Shown here: in pieces, positions 34,664 to 41,694 of the stretch
Layout of the letters: each line of letters begins with the position of its first letter
Numbering within the stretch: position 1 is the first letter of the stretch
Source of the DNA: Mucilaginibacter phyllosphaerae
GTDB lineage: Bacteria; Bacteroidota; Bacteroidia; Sphingobacteriales; Sphingobacteriaceae
Direction: 5' to 3'
Length of the DNA: 64,000 bases
Assembly (NCBI RefSeq): GCF_004378255.1
Contig: NZ_SNQG01000007.1
Coordinates: 214,199-278,198, forward strand
Made by a program: the position numbers and the translations under genes
Notes under the pieces: model-generated
Databases searched by the model: none
What the model was told of the DNA's origin: nothing
The model's input: only the letters and a program-made list of their open reading frames with translations

Positions 34664-35692
34664 TTATTTGCCTTTTAACCATTTTAAGGCAGCTATTATT
34701 TTTTCGTCCTTAGTAAAATCATTAAAATTATCGCCGGCAATAACATCCTGGTCGGGCGGTACATTTTTGTAATAGATGTTGCCGTTTCTGTCAGCCTCGG
34801 CAGCCTGTGCCATAATAAACTCAACCCCGTAATACCCAAAAGACTCGTTTGCCGTGGTATATCCTGCTGTAGTATCACCAATAATGCGGGCATTTTTTTG
34901 GCCTTTAAAAGTAATGACCGTTGCCTCGCCGGAGCTGGCCGTGTATGGTGATGTCAATACGGCTATTTTTATCTTCGGGTTTACTTTGGCCAAGGCCTTT
35001 ATCGTGCATACTTTTGTAGTATCCGAATAGATGCTGGTATCCTTTACCAGCCACGATTCATTTTTAGATGCATCGGGATATATAAAATATCCCAGCTTAC
35101 CTTTACTTACCAGGTTACCTACTCCTAATATCATTGGCCACATATTACCGCCGGTGTTTAATCTTAGATCTATAACAATACCCTTAAGTTTTGACGGATT
35201 AAGTTTAGCAAGTGAATCTTGTATCTGCGAAGCTATCTTCTGTATCTCGCCTGGTTGGGTGGGGTTGTTTCCGGGTATCAATAAATAACCATACCCATTT
35301 TCCAGCATAGTGGTTTCTATAGCCGGTTTACCTTTTTTAAATTTAGCAAACAATTCCTTATAAAGCACTTTATCTGCCTTTACAATTGTGGTATTCCACT
35401 TATATTTTTTGCCATTATATAAAGCCATGCCATGAAAATCGCCCAACATCTCATACATTAATGCTACTGCGGGCATAGCTTCGGTAATGCTGTTGGCAGC
35501 CGCGCTACGCTTAAGTACAGAATCATTTAGTACAGCCCAGTTTATTTTGTCGCGGTATATGGAATTTTGTTTAGCGTAAGACAAGGCCGTATCTATAAGC
35601 TTGCGGGCACTATCGGCGCCGGTTAATTGCTTTTGAGCTAAACCTACAAACGGAAGTATAAAAAGGCAAATAAGTAGTTTAAATTTCATCAT
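34664..35692 (-). CDS. S41-family (C-terminal processing-type) peptidase, secreted
   Basis: This protein of about 342 residues has a signal peptide (KLLICLFILPFVGLA). The tail-specific protease core follows: GIVIDLRLNTGGNMW near 170-184, and YTASSGEATVITFKGQ near 249-264 with the probable nucleophile Ser at 252 or 253. The frame can be read back to a TTG at 35701, but ATG at 35692 or 35689 gives a normal signal peptide. No PDZ domain is apparent. The likely location is the periplasm or cell surface. A strong terminator separates it from the sigma/protease operon upstream, so it is probably independent, although another protease nearby is notable. Confidence 0.85.
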   Translation of the reverse strand: MMKFKLLICLFILPFVGLAQKQLTGADSARKLIDTALSYAKQNSIYRDKINWAVLNDSVLKRSAAANSITEAMPAVALMYEMLGDFHGMALYNGKKYKWNTTIVKADKVLYKELFAKFKKGKPAIETTMLENGYGYLLIPGNNPTQPGEIQKIASQIQDSLAKLNPSKLKGIVIDLRLNTGGNMWPMILGVGNLVSKGKLGYFIYPDASKNESWLVKDTSIYSDTTKVCTIKALAKVNPKIKIAVLTSPYTASSGEATVITFKGQKNARIIGDTTAGYTTANESFGYYGVEFIMAQAAEADRNGNIYYKNVPPDQDVIAGDNFNDFTKDEKIIAALKWLKGK

Positions 35693-35751
35693 ACAAATCA
35701 ATAGTACTGTTTAATTAAGACGATAGAGAAGATAATTAGTTACTGTTTCCC

Positions 35752-35782
35752 CAAAAAAAAGGGACGCAATTTCTTGCATCCC
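35752..35782 (-). terminator. Terminator of the sigma/anti-sigma-protease operon
   Basis: On the minus strand GGGATGCAA pairs with TTGCGTCCC (one U-G pair) around GAAA, followed by a run of Ts. It lies 25 bp past the protease stop codon. Confidence 0.85.
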
Positions 35783-35807
35783 TCTTAGCTATATTAATTG
35801 TTGATTT

Positions 35808-36911
35808 TTACTGATTATAAACCTTCACCATAAACACATAGTTACGCAGTTTTTTGATCTGCTGGGTACGGGTTAGGTTGGCTAAAGTATTTTTGGTGTT
35901 TAGCGTAAGCGATTTATTTAATGAATCGGCCGGGATACTTTGAATGGCTTTTAAAAGGTAATTTGATTTTACCGCAAAAGCAGCACCTTGTGTTTGGGTT
36001 TGTTTACCGTTTATTACCCCAATGATATTGCCTTTATCATCTAATAAAGGGCCGCCGCTGTTGCCGGGGTTAACCGGAATAAACAACTCATATTCAGTAG
36101 TATCACCATGGAAACCTGTACCGGCGGTTAAGGCACCGGGGCCAAATTTAAGATCATCGCCGGGGTAGCCTAAGGTATAAACGGCTTCACCTAAATCGCT
36201 TTTGGTTTTCTTAAAGCTATAAGGCACAGCCCCCAGGTTTTTAAAAGCCGCATCGTTTATCTGCAGGATAGCCACATCATACAACGGATCGGTATAAACT
36301 ACTTTGGTGTGGAATGATTCGCCTTCGGCATTTTGCACGTAAACAGAATCGGCACCGTTTACAACATGGTTATTAGTTACGATGTACCCGTTACCGGTAA
36401 GCGCAAAACCTGTACCCCTGAATTTAGCAGAGATTGCAGGGCCGGTTGTTTTACCAGCTTTAATAATATTATCTGTTTTAGCGCCCAGCTTATCCTGCTC
36501 TTTCTTCACACGCTCCACATCAGCCTTTAACTGTTGGAAACGCGGGTCGCGGTTGCTCAGGTCGCCTGTAAAATACAAAATAATCAGCACGGCAAGTATG
36601 GCCACAGAGGCTGCCACAGATATTTTCGAGTGATGATTGCGCCACATTTGCACTACCCATGACGGATGCGCCATCAGATCGTCCTTCAGCATGTGCACAT
36701 CAATCTCCTGGTGGATCTTATCCAATCGGTTCTGCAGGTTTAAGCGATCGTTATATTGCTTCATCAAACCTGTAAATTCTTTATGCCCGGCTATTTTAGC
36801 ACTTATCGTTGCATCCTTTTTACATAATGCATCAAACTGAGTGCGTTCTGCAGCAGGCATTTCGCCGCTCAGATAGCGCTCTATCATATCTAAAAGTTGA
36901 TCATCTTTCAT
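35808..36911 (-). CDS. Anti-sigma-like domain fused to a periplasmic trypsin-like protease
   Basis: This 367-residue protein has three parts. Residues 1-75 (MIERYLSGEMPAAERTQFD...) resemble the cytoplasmic N-terminus of Bacteroidota anti-sigma factors. A single membrane helix spans about 97-115, followed by a coiled-coil-like linker to about 150. Residues 160-330 are an S1C/DegP-like protease with catalytic His182 (TNNHVV), Asp212 (YDVAIL) and Ser285 (NPGNSGGPL); no PDZ domain follows. The gene starts 19 bp after the adjacent ECF sigma gene in the same operon. I infer that it binds the sigma factor inside the cell and carries a protease outside, possibly sensing envelope stress. Binding is not proven by sequence. 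Confidence 0.85.
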   Translation of the reverse strand: MKDDQLLDMIERYLSGEMPAAERTQFDALCKKDATISAKIAGHKEFTGLMKQYNDRLNLQNRLDKIHQEIDVHMLKDDLMAHPSWVVQMWRNHHSKISVAASVAILAVLIILYFTGDLSNRDPRFQQLKADVERVKKEQDKLGAKTDNIIKAGKTTGPAISAKFRGTGFALTGNGYIVTNNHVVNGADSVYVQNAEGESFHTKVVYTDPLYDVAILQINDAAFKNLGAVPYSFKKTKSDLGEAVYTLGYPGDDLKFGPGALTAGTGFHGDTTEYELFIPVNPGNSGGPLLDDKGNIIGVINGKQTQTQGAAFAVKSNYLLKAIQSIPADSLNKSLTLNTKNTLANLTRTQQIKKLRNYVFMVKVYNQ

Positions 36912-36930
36912 ATTGTAACTCCTCTTCTCG

Positions 36931-37497
36931 TTATTGCTGAAAAAATAATTTTTTCAGCCTTTGCAGACATTTGTATTTCTGCGTTTTTGCATTATCTGCA
37001 TTTGTGTAGCCAAACCGTTCGCAAATATCCTGCATGCTGCGGCTATGCATATAAAAATCTTCCATAATGGTTTTGCAGGGCTCGCCCAAAAGTTTCAATG
37101 CATCGCCCATTTTGTTGAGCTGCAGATCCCGTTCTTCGTGCTTTTCCAGTTCATCCTCAACCACCAGGTATTCCTGGAAATCTTTAATGTCGCCGCCATA
37201 CCTGTTCAACTGTTTAAGCCGCTTTAACCATAAACGCCTGCATACCGAATATATGTAGGTTTTTAGTTTGCTGCTCAATTCAAAATCGCCCCGCTTAACC
37301 TTATTATAAAGAACTATTATCGCTTCCTGGTAAACATCCTTGGCCTCATCCTCATCACCGTTATTATTGATAACAAGCTGTAAAACCATCGGGAAATAAG
37401 CCAGGTATAACTTTTTCAAAACACTGTCAGAATTATTAAGTATCCCAATGATCACTTCACTATCTGACGGTATCTCCACATTTATCTGATTATTCAC
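36931..37497 (-). CDS. ECF RNA polymerase sigma factor
   Basis: This protein of up to 188 residues has sigma region 2 at about 24-95 (DEDEAKDVYQEAIIVLYNKV, then TYIYSVCRRLWLKRL) and region 4 at about 125-188 with a helix-turn-helix around SMQDICERFGYTNADNAKTQKYKC. It belongs to the ECF (sigma-70 group 4) type. The frame opens at a GTG (37497), but the promoter-like element GGGTTAC-N15-GTATTAA ends only 3 bp before it. If that promoter is used, translation probably starts at a later GTG (37479 or 37455). The downstream gene is its likely anti-sigma partner. The same element precedes three lipoprotein genes, its likely regulon. Confidence 0.92.
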   Translation of the reverse strand: MNNQINVEIPSDSEVIIGILNNSDSVLKKLYLAYFPMVLQLVINNNGDEDEAKDVYQEAIIVLYNKVKRGDFELSSKLKTYIYSVCRRLWLKRLKQLNRYGGDIKDFQEYLVVEDELEKHEERDLQLNKMGDALKLLGEPCKTIMEDFYMHSRSMQDICERFGYTNADNAKTQKYKCLQRLKKLFFQQ

Positions 37498-37500
37498 TAC

Positions 37501-37529
37501 TTAATACTTTTTAAACCTAATTGTAACCC
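37501..37529 (-). promoter_or_regulatory. ECF-type promoter of the sigma gene (GGGTTAC-N15-GTATTAA)
   Basis: On the minus strand GGGTTAC (37523-37529) is followed after exactly 15 bp by GTATTAA (37501-37507). The same two heptamers with the same spacing occur at 37948, 38210 and 38580. Its position before the sigma gene suggests autoregulation. Confidence 0.75.
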
Positions 37530-37654
37530 AACATTATCATTTATTTTTTTGTGCGGGGTTCGGCCATTGGCCAAAGCTGCAATATCGGGATTTAATTGTT
37601 ATAGTATAGCGGCATTAAATTTGAGCCTGATAATTAGTAACAAAATATTTAAGT

Positions 37655-37894
37655 ATGAAAACTTCACTAAAAATTAGCTTTGCAGCAATAATAGTAAGCT
37701 TGGGTATGGCGGCATGCAGCGGCAATAACTCTACCCATCCGCCCGACAGCACCCGGGCCGACTCTGCTCAACTGGATACTACCAGGGGTAAAAATGGTTC
37801 TGCCGCGGGTATAGACAGCGGGCTGGATAAATCAGCATCGGGAGGCACCGACACCCTTAAGCAAGGACGCAAGCGGCAAGAGTTTCCGCGCTAA
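37655..37894 (+). CDS. Small lipoprotein of unknown function 1
   Basis: This 79-residue protein has a signal sequence ending in a lipobox-like MAAC (Cys21), so the mature protein is probably a lipid-anchored Ser/Asp/Thr-rich peptide (DSTRADSAQLDTT). It shares this layout and composition with the three genes that follow but is the most divergent and lacks their GGGTTAC-N15-GTATTAA promoter. It diverges from the ECF sigma gene. A terminator at 37915-37944 follows. The function is unknown. Confidence 0.7.
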   Translation: MKTSLKISFAAIIVSLGMAACSGNNSTHPPDSTRADSAQLDTTRGKNGSAAGIDSGLDKSASGGTDTLKQGRKRQEFPR

Positions 37895-37914
37895 TTATTA
37901 TAATCGTATGCTCG

Positions 37915-37944
37915 AAGCCCGGATTTGTTAATGCGGGCTTTTTT
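37915..37944 (+). terminator. Intrinsic terminator after lipoprotein gene 1
   Basis: AAGCCCG pairs with CGGGCTT, followed by a T-run. It lies just upstream of the ECF-type promoter of lipoprotein gene 2. Confidence 0.75.
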
Positions 37945-37947
37945 GTT

Positions 37948-37976
37948 GGGTTACCTTTTTATGCTTTGCGTATTAA
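37948..37976 (+). promoter_or_regulatory. ECF-type promoter of lipoprotein gene 2
   Basis: GGGTTAC (37948-37954), 15 bp, GTATTAA (37970-37976), then 27 bp to the ATG at 38004. It is identical in both heptamers and in spacing to the element before the sigma gene. Confidence 0.75.
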
Positions 37977-38003
37977 CACTACAAAAATCATTAATCTCAA
38001 AAC

Positions 38004-38198
38004 ATGAAAAATTCAATCAAGATCACATTTTTAGCTTTAGCCATTGCTTTTACCGCTGCATCTTGCGAAAGCAAAAAACCTGCAGAAACTGTTGACAGCA
38101 CCAAAAACGATACTATTGTTAAGGTTGATTCAACTGTAACTAAAGATACTGTTGTTAAAGGTGCTGATACCGTTAAAGTTGATACTACAAAAAAATAA
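38004..38198 (+). CDS. Small Asp/Thr/Lys-rich lipoprotein 2
   Basis: This 64-residue protein starts MKNSIKITFLALAIAFTA with the lipobox Cys at residue 21 (AASC). The mature part is a low-complexity chain of Asp-Thr/Ser-Val and Lys (KVDSTVTKDTVV, KVDTTKK). It has no recognisable domain. Its promoter matches that of the ECF sigma gene, so it is probably made under the same stress signal. It shares the signal sequence pattern with genes 3 and 4, evidence for tandem duplication. Confidence 0.78.
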   Translation: MKNSIKITFLALAIAFTAASCESKKPAETVDSTKNDTIVKVDSTVTKDTVVKGADTVKVDTTKK

Positions 38199-38209
38199 AA
38201 AAAATAAAC

Positions 38210-38238
38210 GGGTTACCTTTTCACAAAAGGAGTATTAA
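38210..38238 (+). promoter_or_regulatory. ECF-type promoter of lipoprotein gene 3
   Basis: GGGTTAC (38210-38216), 15 bp, GTATTAA (38232-38238), with the ATG 44 bp further on. Between the two heptamers CCTTTT and AAAAGG can pair. Confidence 0.75.
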
Positions 38239-38282
38239 CAACAAACAAGAATAAAATACTTTAATTTATAATAACACAAAAC

Positions 38283-38486
38283 ATGAAAAATTCATTCAAA
38301 ATCGCTTTCTTATCTTTAGCTATCGCTGTTTCTGCTGCTGCTTGTAAAGGTTCTGGTTCAGCTTCTTCTGCTGATTCAGCTGCTGATACTTCTAAAAAAG
38401 ATACTACTGTTGTAATTGATTCAACTGTGAAAAAAGATACTACTGTTGTAGTTGACACTACTAAAAAAGATACAACTAAAAAATAA
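38283..38486 (+). CDS. Small Asp/Thr/Lys-rich lipoprotein 3
   Basis: This 67-residue protein has a signal sequence (MKNSFKIAFLSLAIAVSAAA) and lipobox Cys21, then a mature part built from KKDTTVVIDSTV-type repeats ending DTTKKDTTKK. Its first 77 bases are almost identical to those of gene 4, so the two are recent duplicates. Codon choice is nearly all GCT, ACT, TCT and GTT, unlike the GCC/GGC-rich neighbours; this suggests strong expression or selection on translation. The function is unknown. Confidence 0.78.
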   Translation: MKNSFKIAFLSLAIAVSAAACKGSGSASSADSAADTSKKDTTVVIDSTVKKDTTVVVDTTKKDTTKK

Positions 38487-38547
38487 TTTAACCCAGGTAG
38501 TTAAAAATTAAATAATTACATCGTTAATTTTTAATTTTTTAGTTTTT

Positions 38548-38594
38548 AAAAGGTAATCTGATTTTTTTTTTAAAAAATTGGGTTACCTTTTTTT
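38548..38594 (+). terminator. Possible terminator overlapping the promoter of lipoprotein gene 4
   Basis: AAAAGGTAA (38548-38556) can pair with TTACCTTTT (38583-38591), followed by more Ts. The 3' arm overlaps the GGGTTAC element, so termination of gene 3 and initiation of gene 4 would share the same bases. The loop is long (26 nt), which lowers confidence. Confidence 0.45.
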
Positions 38595-38608
38595 ATTTCG
38601 GGTATTAA
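38580..38608 (+). promoter_or_regulatory. ECF-type promoter of lipoprotein gene 4
   Basis: GGGTTAC (38580-38586), 15 bp, GTATTAA (38602-38608), ATG 40 bp downstream. This is the fourth copy of the element in the window. Confidence 0.75.
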
Positions 38609-38648
38609 CAGGTGAAAAACTATTAAATCACTTAAAAAACAAAAAACG

Positions 38649-38858
38649 ATGAAAAATTCTTTCAAAATCGCTTTCTTAGCTTTGGCTATCGCTGTTTCAG
38701 CTGCTGCTTGTAAAGGTTCTGGTTCTTCTGCTGCTGCAGATTCAGCTAAAATGGATTCAGCTAAAATGGATTCAGCTGCAACTACAGATACTGCTGCTAA
38801 AATGGATACTACAGCAAAAATGGACACTACTAAAAAAGACACTACAAAAAAAATGTAA
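38649..38858 (+). CDS. Small Asp/Thr/Lys-rich lipoprotein 4
   Basis: This 69-residue protein has the same signal and lipobox as gene 3 (VSAAAC, Cys21). The mature part carries repeats of the type AKMDSAKMDSA and AKMDTTAKMDTTKKDTTKK, where Met replaces the Val of gene 3. The internal repeats seem to have expanded in units of about five codons. It uses the same pyrimidine-ending codons as gene 3. A terminator follows at 38872-38910. The function is unknown, but it is probably part of the ECF regulon. Confidence 0.78.
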   Translation: MKNSFKIAFLALAIAVSAAACKGSGSSAAADSAKMDSAKMDSAATTDTAAKMDTTAKMDTTKKDTTKKM

Positions 38859-38871
38859 TTTCTTTTGTGTT

Positions 38872-38910
38872 AAAAAAAACGCCCTGAGTTTATTCGCAGG
38901 GCGTTTTTTT
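38872..38910 (+). terminator. Intrinsic terminator after lipoprotein gene 4
   Basis: AACGCCCTG pairs with CAGGGCGTT around a 10-nt loop, followed by a T-run. Confidence 0.85.
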
Positions 38911-38976
38911 ATGCATTTAATTTGCCCTTAAAAAACATTCGCCTGTATAATTGTTTAATGCACAAAGCACCGATAC

Positions 38977-39411
38977 ATGAAATACTCCGAATGGAATAAT
39001 TTAAGCCAAGAAGATAAAAAGAACACCCATTGGCGCCGCCGCCCCCACGTACGTACAGCTACCATATTCAGTATTTTATTTGCGCTGGTATTTATTGTTT
39101 TTATGCTTCGCGTGTTTCAAAATCGCCGCATGCATGTTAACCGGAAACCAAACGCTAAAGAAGCCTTTGCCATAGCCAAAGTTTTTGTGAATGATAAATT
39201 AAAACAGCCCGCAACAGCAAGCTTCCCTAAAAGTGATTTTGAATCTACCATCGATACCGCGCAAAACAGTTATTACATCTCATCAACTGTTGATGAGCAG
39301 GATAGCAGCGGGCGGATGAGCAAATCGGAATGGCAGGTTAAACTATCTTACACCGGCGGCGACTGGGCCGACCGCAAAAGCTGGAAACTGGTTGATATAC
39401 TTATCAAATAG
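38977..39411 (+). CDS. Membrane-anchored protein of unknown function
   Basis: This 144-residue protein has an Arg-rich cytoplasmic N-terminus (HWRRRPHVR), one membrane helix at about 28-46, and a C-terminal globular part. The segment NAKEAFAIAKVFVNDKLKQPATASFP, then WQVKLSYTGGDW and KLVDILIK, suggests a small extracytoplasmic domain. I cannot name the family with confidence. It is monocistronic, ends before a good terminator and lies next to the lipoprotein cluster, but it has no GGGTTAC-type promoter. Confidence 0.75.
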   Translation: MKYSEWNNLSQEDKKNTHWRRRPHVRTATIFSILFALVFIVFMLRVFQNRRMHVNRKPNAKEAFAIAKVFVNDKLKQPATASFPKSDFESTIDTAQNSYYISSTVDEQDSSGRMSKSEWQVKLSYTGGDWADRKSWKLVDILIK

Positions 39412-39443
39412 GCACCCTACGTTCAGAAACCGTAAAGTATAAA

Positions 39444-39474
39444 AAAACCGCCCCGGTTAGGAAGGCGGTTTTTT
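39444..39474 (+). terminator. Intrinsic terminator at 39.4 kb
   Basis: AAAACCGCC pairs with GGCGGTTTT, followed by Ts, 32 bp past the stop codon of the 38977 gene. Confidence 0.8.
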
Positions 39475-39562
39475 ACTAAACCAACTTATGAAAACACTTT
39501 AATGTTTTCGGATCTTCGCTACACACAAAACTGAATCACCAAGGCCCGGAAAACTTATTTTA

Positions 39563-40000
39563 TTATTTTACAGCTATTTCCCTGGTCTGGAATTTAGCTT
39601 CTTCTCTTTTTGCTACGGTAAGTTTTAAGATACCGTCGGCATAATCAGCTTCTATTTTGGAATGATCTACAGAATCGGGTAAAGTGAAGGATCTTACAAA
39701 AGAGCTGTAGCTATATTCGCGTTTGGTGTATTTTTTTGTTTCGGCTGTATCTTCCGCCTTTTTCTCGGCAGCTATGGTCAGGATATTTTTATCCAGATTG
39801 ATCTTAAAATCTTCTTTCTTTAAACCGGGTACTGCCAACTCGATATGGAACTCGTTTTCATTCTCGGCAATGTTAACTGCAGGCACGCGGCTAACTAATT
39901 TGTCGCCAATAAACGAATCATTCAATAAAGAATCGAATACATCGTTAAAGAATGGGTGAGCATTGCTTTTTAATCCGTTGTTAAATTTCACTAAAGTCAT
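39563..40000 (-). CDS. Hsp20/alpha-crystallin small heat-shock protein
   Basis: This 145-residue ATP-independent chaperone has an alpha-crystallin domain at about 38-140. Motifs are VNIAENENEFHIELAVPGLKKEDFKI, the KREYSYSSFVRSFTLP strand and the A-x-Y-x-DGIL-x-L pattern (ADYADGILKLTV). It would hold unfolding proteins as an oligomer in the cytoplasm. AAGGAG lies about 11 nt before the ATG, a clear Shine-Dalgarno that is uncommon in this phylum and suggests high expression. It is monocistronic. Confidence 0.95.
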   Translation of the reverse strand: MTLVKFNNGLKSNAHPFFNDVFDSLLNDSFIGDKLVSRVPAVNIAENENEFHIELAVPGLKKEDFKINLDKNILTIAAEKKAEDTAETKKYTKREYSYSSFVRSFTLPDSVDHSKIEADYADGILKLTVAKREEAKFQTREIAVK

Positions 40001-40094
40001 GGCTTATATCTCCTTTTAATTTTGTTTTATTAATTTATAAAGCTATATTCAACTGTTGTACCAATGGATAAAAATCCAATTTTGCACGACAATC

Positions 40095-40122
40095 TGTCTG
40101 TAAAATTTATATCTTACAGACA
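40095..40122. promoter_or_regulatory. Perfect inverted repeat upstream of the thioesterase gene (possible operator)
   Basis: TGTCTGTAA (40095-40103) and TTACAGACA (40114-40122) are perfect complements with a 10-bp spacer. They end 12 bp before the start codon of the thioesterase gene. Size and position fit a dimeric repressor site. No candidate regulator is adjacent. Confidence 0.5.
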
Positions 40123-40134
40123 AAACGTCTTATT

Positions 40135-40581
40135 ATGACTGAAAAATTAACAGATTATAAGTATCAAACAGATATAATCATCCGCTTCTCTGATATTGAT
40201 GCGCGCGGCCATGTAAACAATGCCGTATATTTAACTTATTTTGAAGTAGCCCGTTTTAATTACTGGCGCGATGTTGCCCGCTGGAATTTAAAGGAAATTG
40301 GTATCGTGATAGGCCGGTCGGAGATTAATTATCTAAAACCGGTTACCATTGATGATGTGCTTGTTTGCTATGTGCGGGTTATCCGGATAGGTAACAGCAG
40401 TTTTGATGTGATGCACGTGTTGACCAAGGTAACTGATAAAGGCCACGAGATTTGCACAACCTGTAAAACCACTTGCATCAGCTATGATTATACATCTAAC
40501 CGATCTGTCCCTATCCCAAAAGAGGGCCGCCAAAACATGATCGATTATGACGAACCAAGGTTGATCCTGAACACAAATTAA
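40135..40581 (+). CDS. Acyl-CoA thioesterase, 4HBT hotdog family
   Basis: This 148-residue single-domain hotdog protein carries the 4-hydroxybenzoyl-CoA thioesterase-type active site DARGHVNNAVYLTYFEVAR near residues 22-40, with the conserved Asp and the HVNN loop. The family hydrolyses acyl-CoA thioesters; the acyl group here is not predictable. It is monocistronic. A perfect 9-bp inverted repeat just upstream suggests specific control. Confidence 0.88.
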   Translation: MTEKLTDYKYQTDIIIRFSDIDARGHVNNAVYLTYFEVARFNYWRDVARWNLKEIGIVIGRSEINYLKPVTIDDVLVCYVRVIRIGNSSFDVMHVLTKVTDKGHEICTTCKTTCISYDYTSNRSVPIPKEGRQNMIDYDEPRLILNTN

Positions 40582-40673
40582 TCGTGCCCGATGCATCAAA
40601 AACTAATTGAACACCACAATCCTGAATGTATTCAAATTAGCTGATACCGTACAGATCAGATACCATTAAAAAC

Positions 40674-40705
40674 AAAGCGCCCCATGCTGTTAGCTGGGGC
40701 GCTTT
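40674..40705 (-). terminator. Intrinsic terminator after serA
   Basis: AAAGCGCCCCA and TGGGGCGCTTT form an 11-bp stem around a 10-nt loop, with a T-rich stretch on the minus strand. It lies between the convergent thioesterase gene and serA and may work for both. Confidence 0.8.
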
Positions 40706-40725
40706 ATTAGTATATGCAAAGCTAT

Positions 40726-41679
40726 TTATTTTTTAAGAAAATGCTGAATGATGAGGCCTGCCAGTTCAACACCAATCCGTTCCTGCGCTTCGTTTGTGGC
40801 AGCGCCAATGTGCGGGGTTAATGATATTTTGGGATGAGACAGGATCTCCTGGCGGGGAGCCGGCTCATTGTCAAATACATCTAATGCAGCAAATGATACT
40901 TTGCCGGCGTTTAAGGCATCTATCAGTTCCAACTCGTTGATGAGGCCACCGCGTGAGCAGTTCACCAAACCAACACCTTTTTTCATGATCTCAAATTCTG
41001 CAGCGCCAATTAAGGGCTTATCTACAAACGGTGTGTGTAAACTAATAAAGTCGGCTTGTTTAAACACCTCTTCGGCAGTTGCAGTTTTAACGGTAACCTT
41101 AGCCACAAAGCCCCCACCTAAAACCACCTCAACTTCGGGGTTAAACGGAAAAAGGTCATAAGCTAAAACTTCCATCCCTACGCCGATAGCAATTTTAGCT
41201 ACCTCGCGGCCTATGCGGCCAAAGCCCATAATGCCTAAAGTTTTGCCACGCAATTCAACGCCTTTGGCATAAGCCTTTTTCAGGTCATTAAATTTGGCTG
41301 CACCTTCTACCGGCATTTTGCGGTTACTATCCGGCAGGAAACGCACGCCGCCAAATAAATGGCCGAAAACAAGTTCTGCAACAGATAATGACGATGAAGC
41401 CGGTGTGTTGTAAACGCCAATGCCTTTTCCCTTGGCGTAGTCAACATCAATATTGTCTACACCTACCCCGCCACGGCCTATCAGTTTAAGGTTTGGGCAG
41501 GCATCTATCAGGGCAGCGCGCACTTTGGTGGCGCTGCGTACAGTAATGGCATCAAACTCCTGTAAACGTACAGGGAGCTCATCCTGCGGGATGTTATTGG
41601 TTTCTACAAAAAACCCGGCATCCTCCAGCATTTTTTTACCAATCGGGTCTATACCGTCGTTAGCTAATATTTTGATCAT
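40726..41679 (-). CDS. serA: D-3-phosphoglycerate dehydrogenase (short form)
   Basis: This 317-residue 2-hydroxyacid dehydrogenase oxidises 3-phosphoglycerate in serine synthesis. The NAD-binding motif GIMGFGRIGREVAKI, the active-site Arg in NCSRGGLINE and His in SLTPHIGAATNEAQ are present, and GRGGVGVDNIDV is diagnostic. It lacks the C-terminal ACT domain, so feedback by serine through ACT is not expected. It lies downstream of serC in the same orientation with an inverted GC-rich repeat between, which supports the serine assignment over related dehydrogenases. Confidence 0.92.
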   Translation of the reverse strand: MIKILANDGIDPIGKKMLEDAGFFVETNNIPQDELPVRLQEFDAITVRSATKVRAALIDACPNLKLIGRGGVGVDNIDVDYAKGKGIGVYNTPASSSLSVAELVFGHLFGGVRFLPDSNRKMPVEGAAKFNDLKKAYAKGVELRGKTLGIMGFGRIGREVAKIAIGVGMEVLAYDLFPFNPEVEVVLGGGFVAKVTVKTATAEEVFKQADFISLHTPFVDKPLIGAAEFEIMKKGVGLVNCSRGGLINELELIDALNAGKVSFAALDVFDNEPAPRQEILSHPKISLTPHIGAATNEAQERIGVELAGLIIQHFLKK

Positions 41680-41694
41680 GATTTTATAATGGTT

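Noticed and set aside
34664..35692. Considered the S41 peptidase as part of the ECF sigma operon.
   Set aside because: A strong terminator (35752-35782) lies between, and no GGGTTAC-N15-GTATTAA element precedes the peptidase gene.
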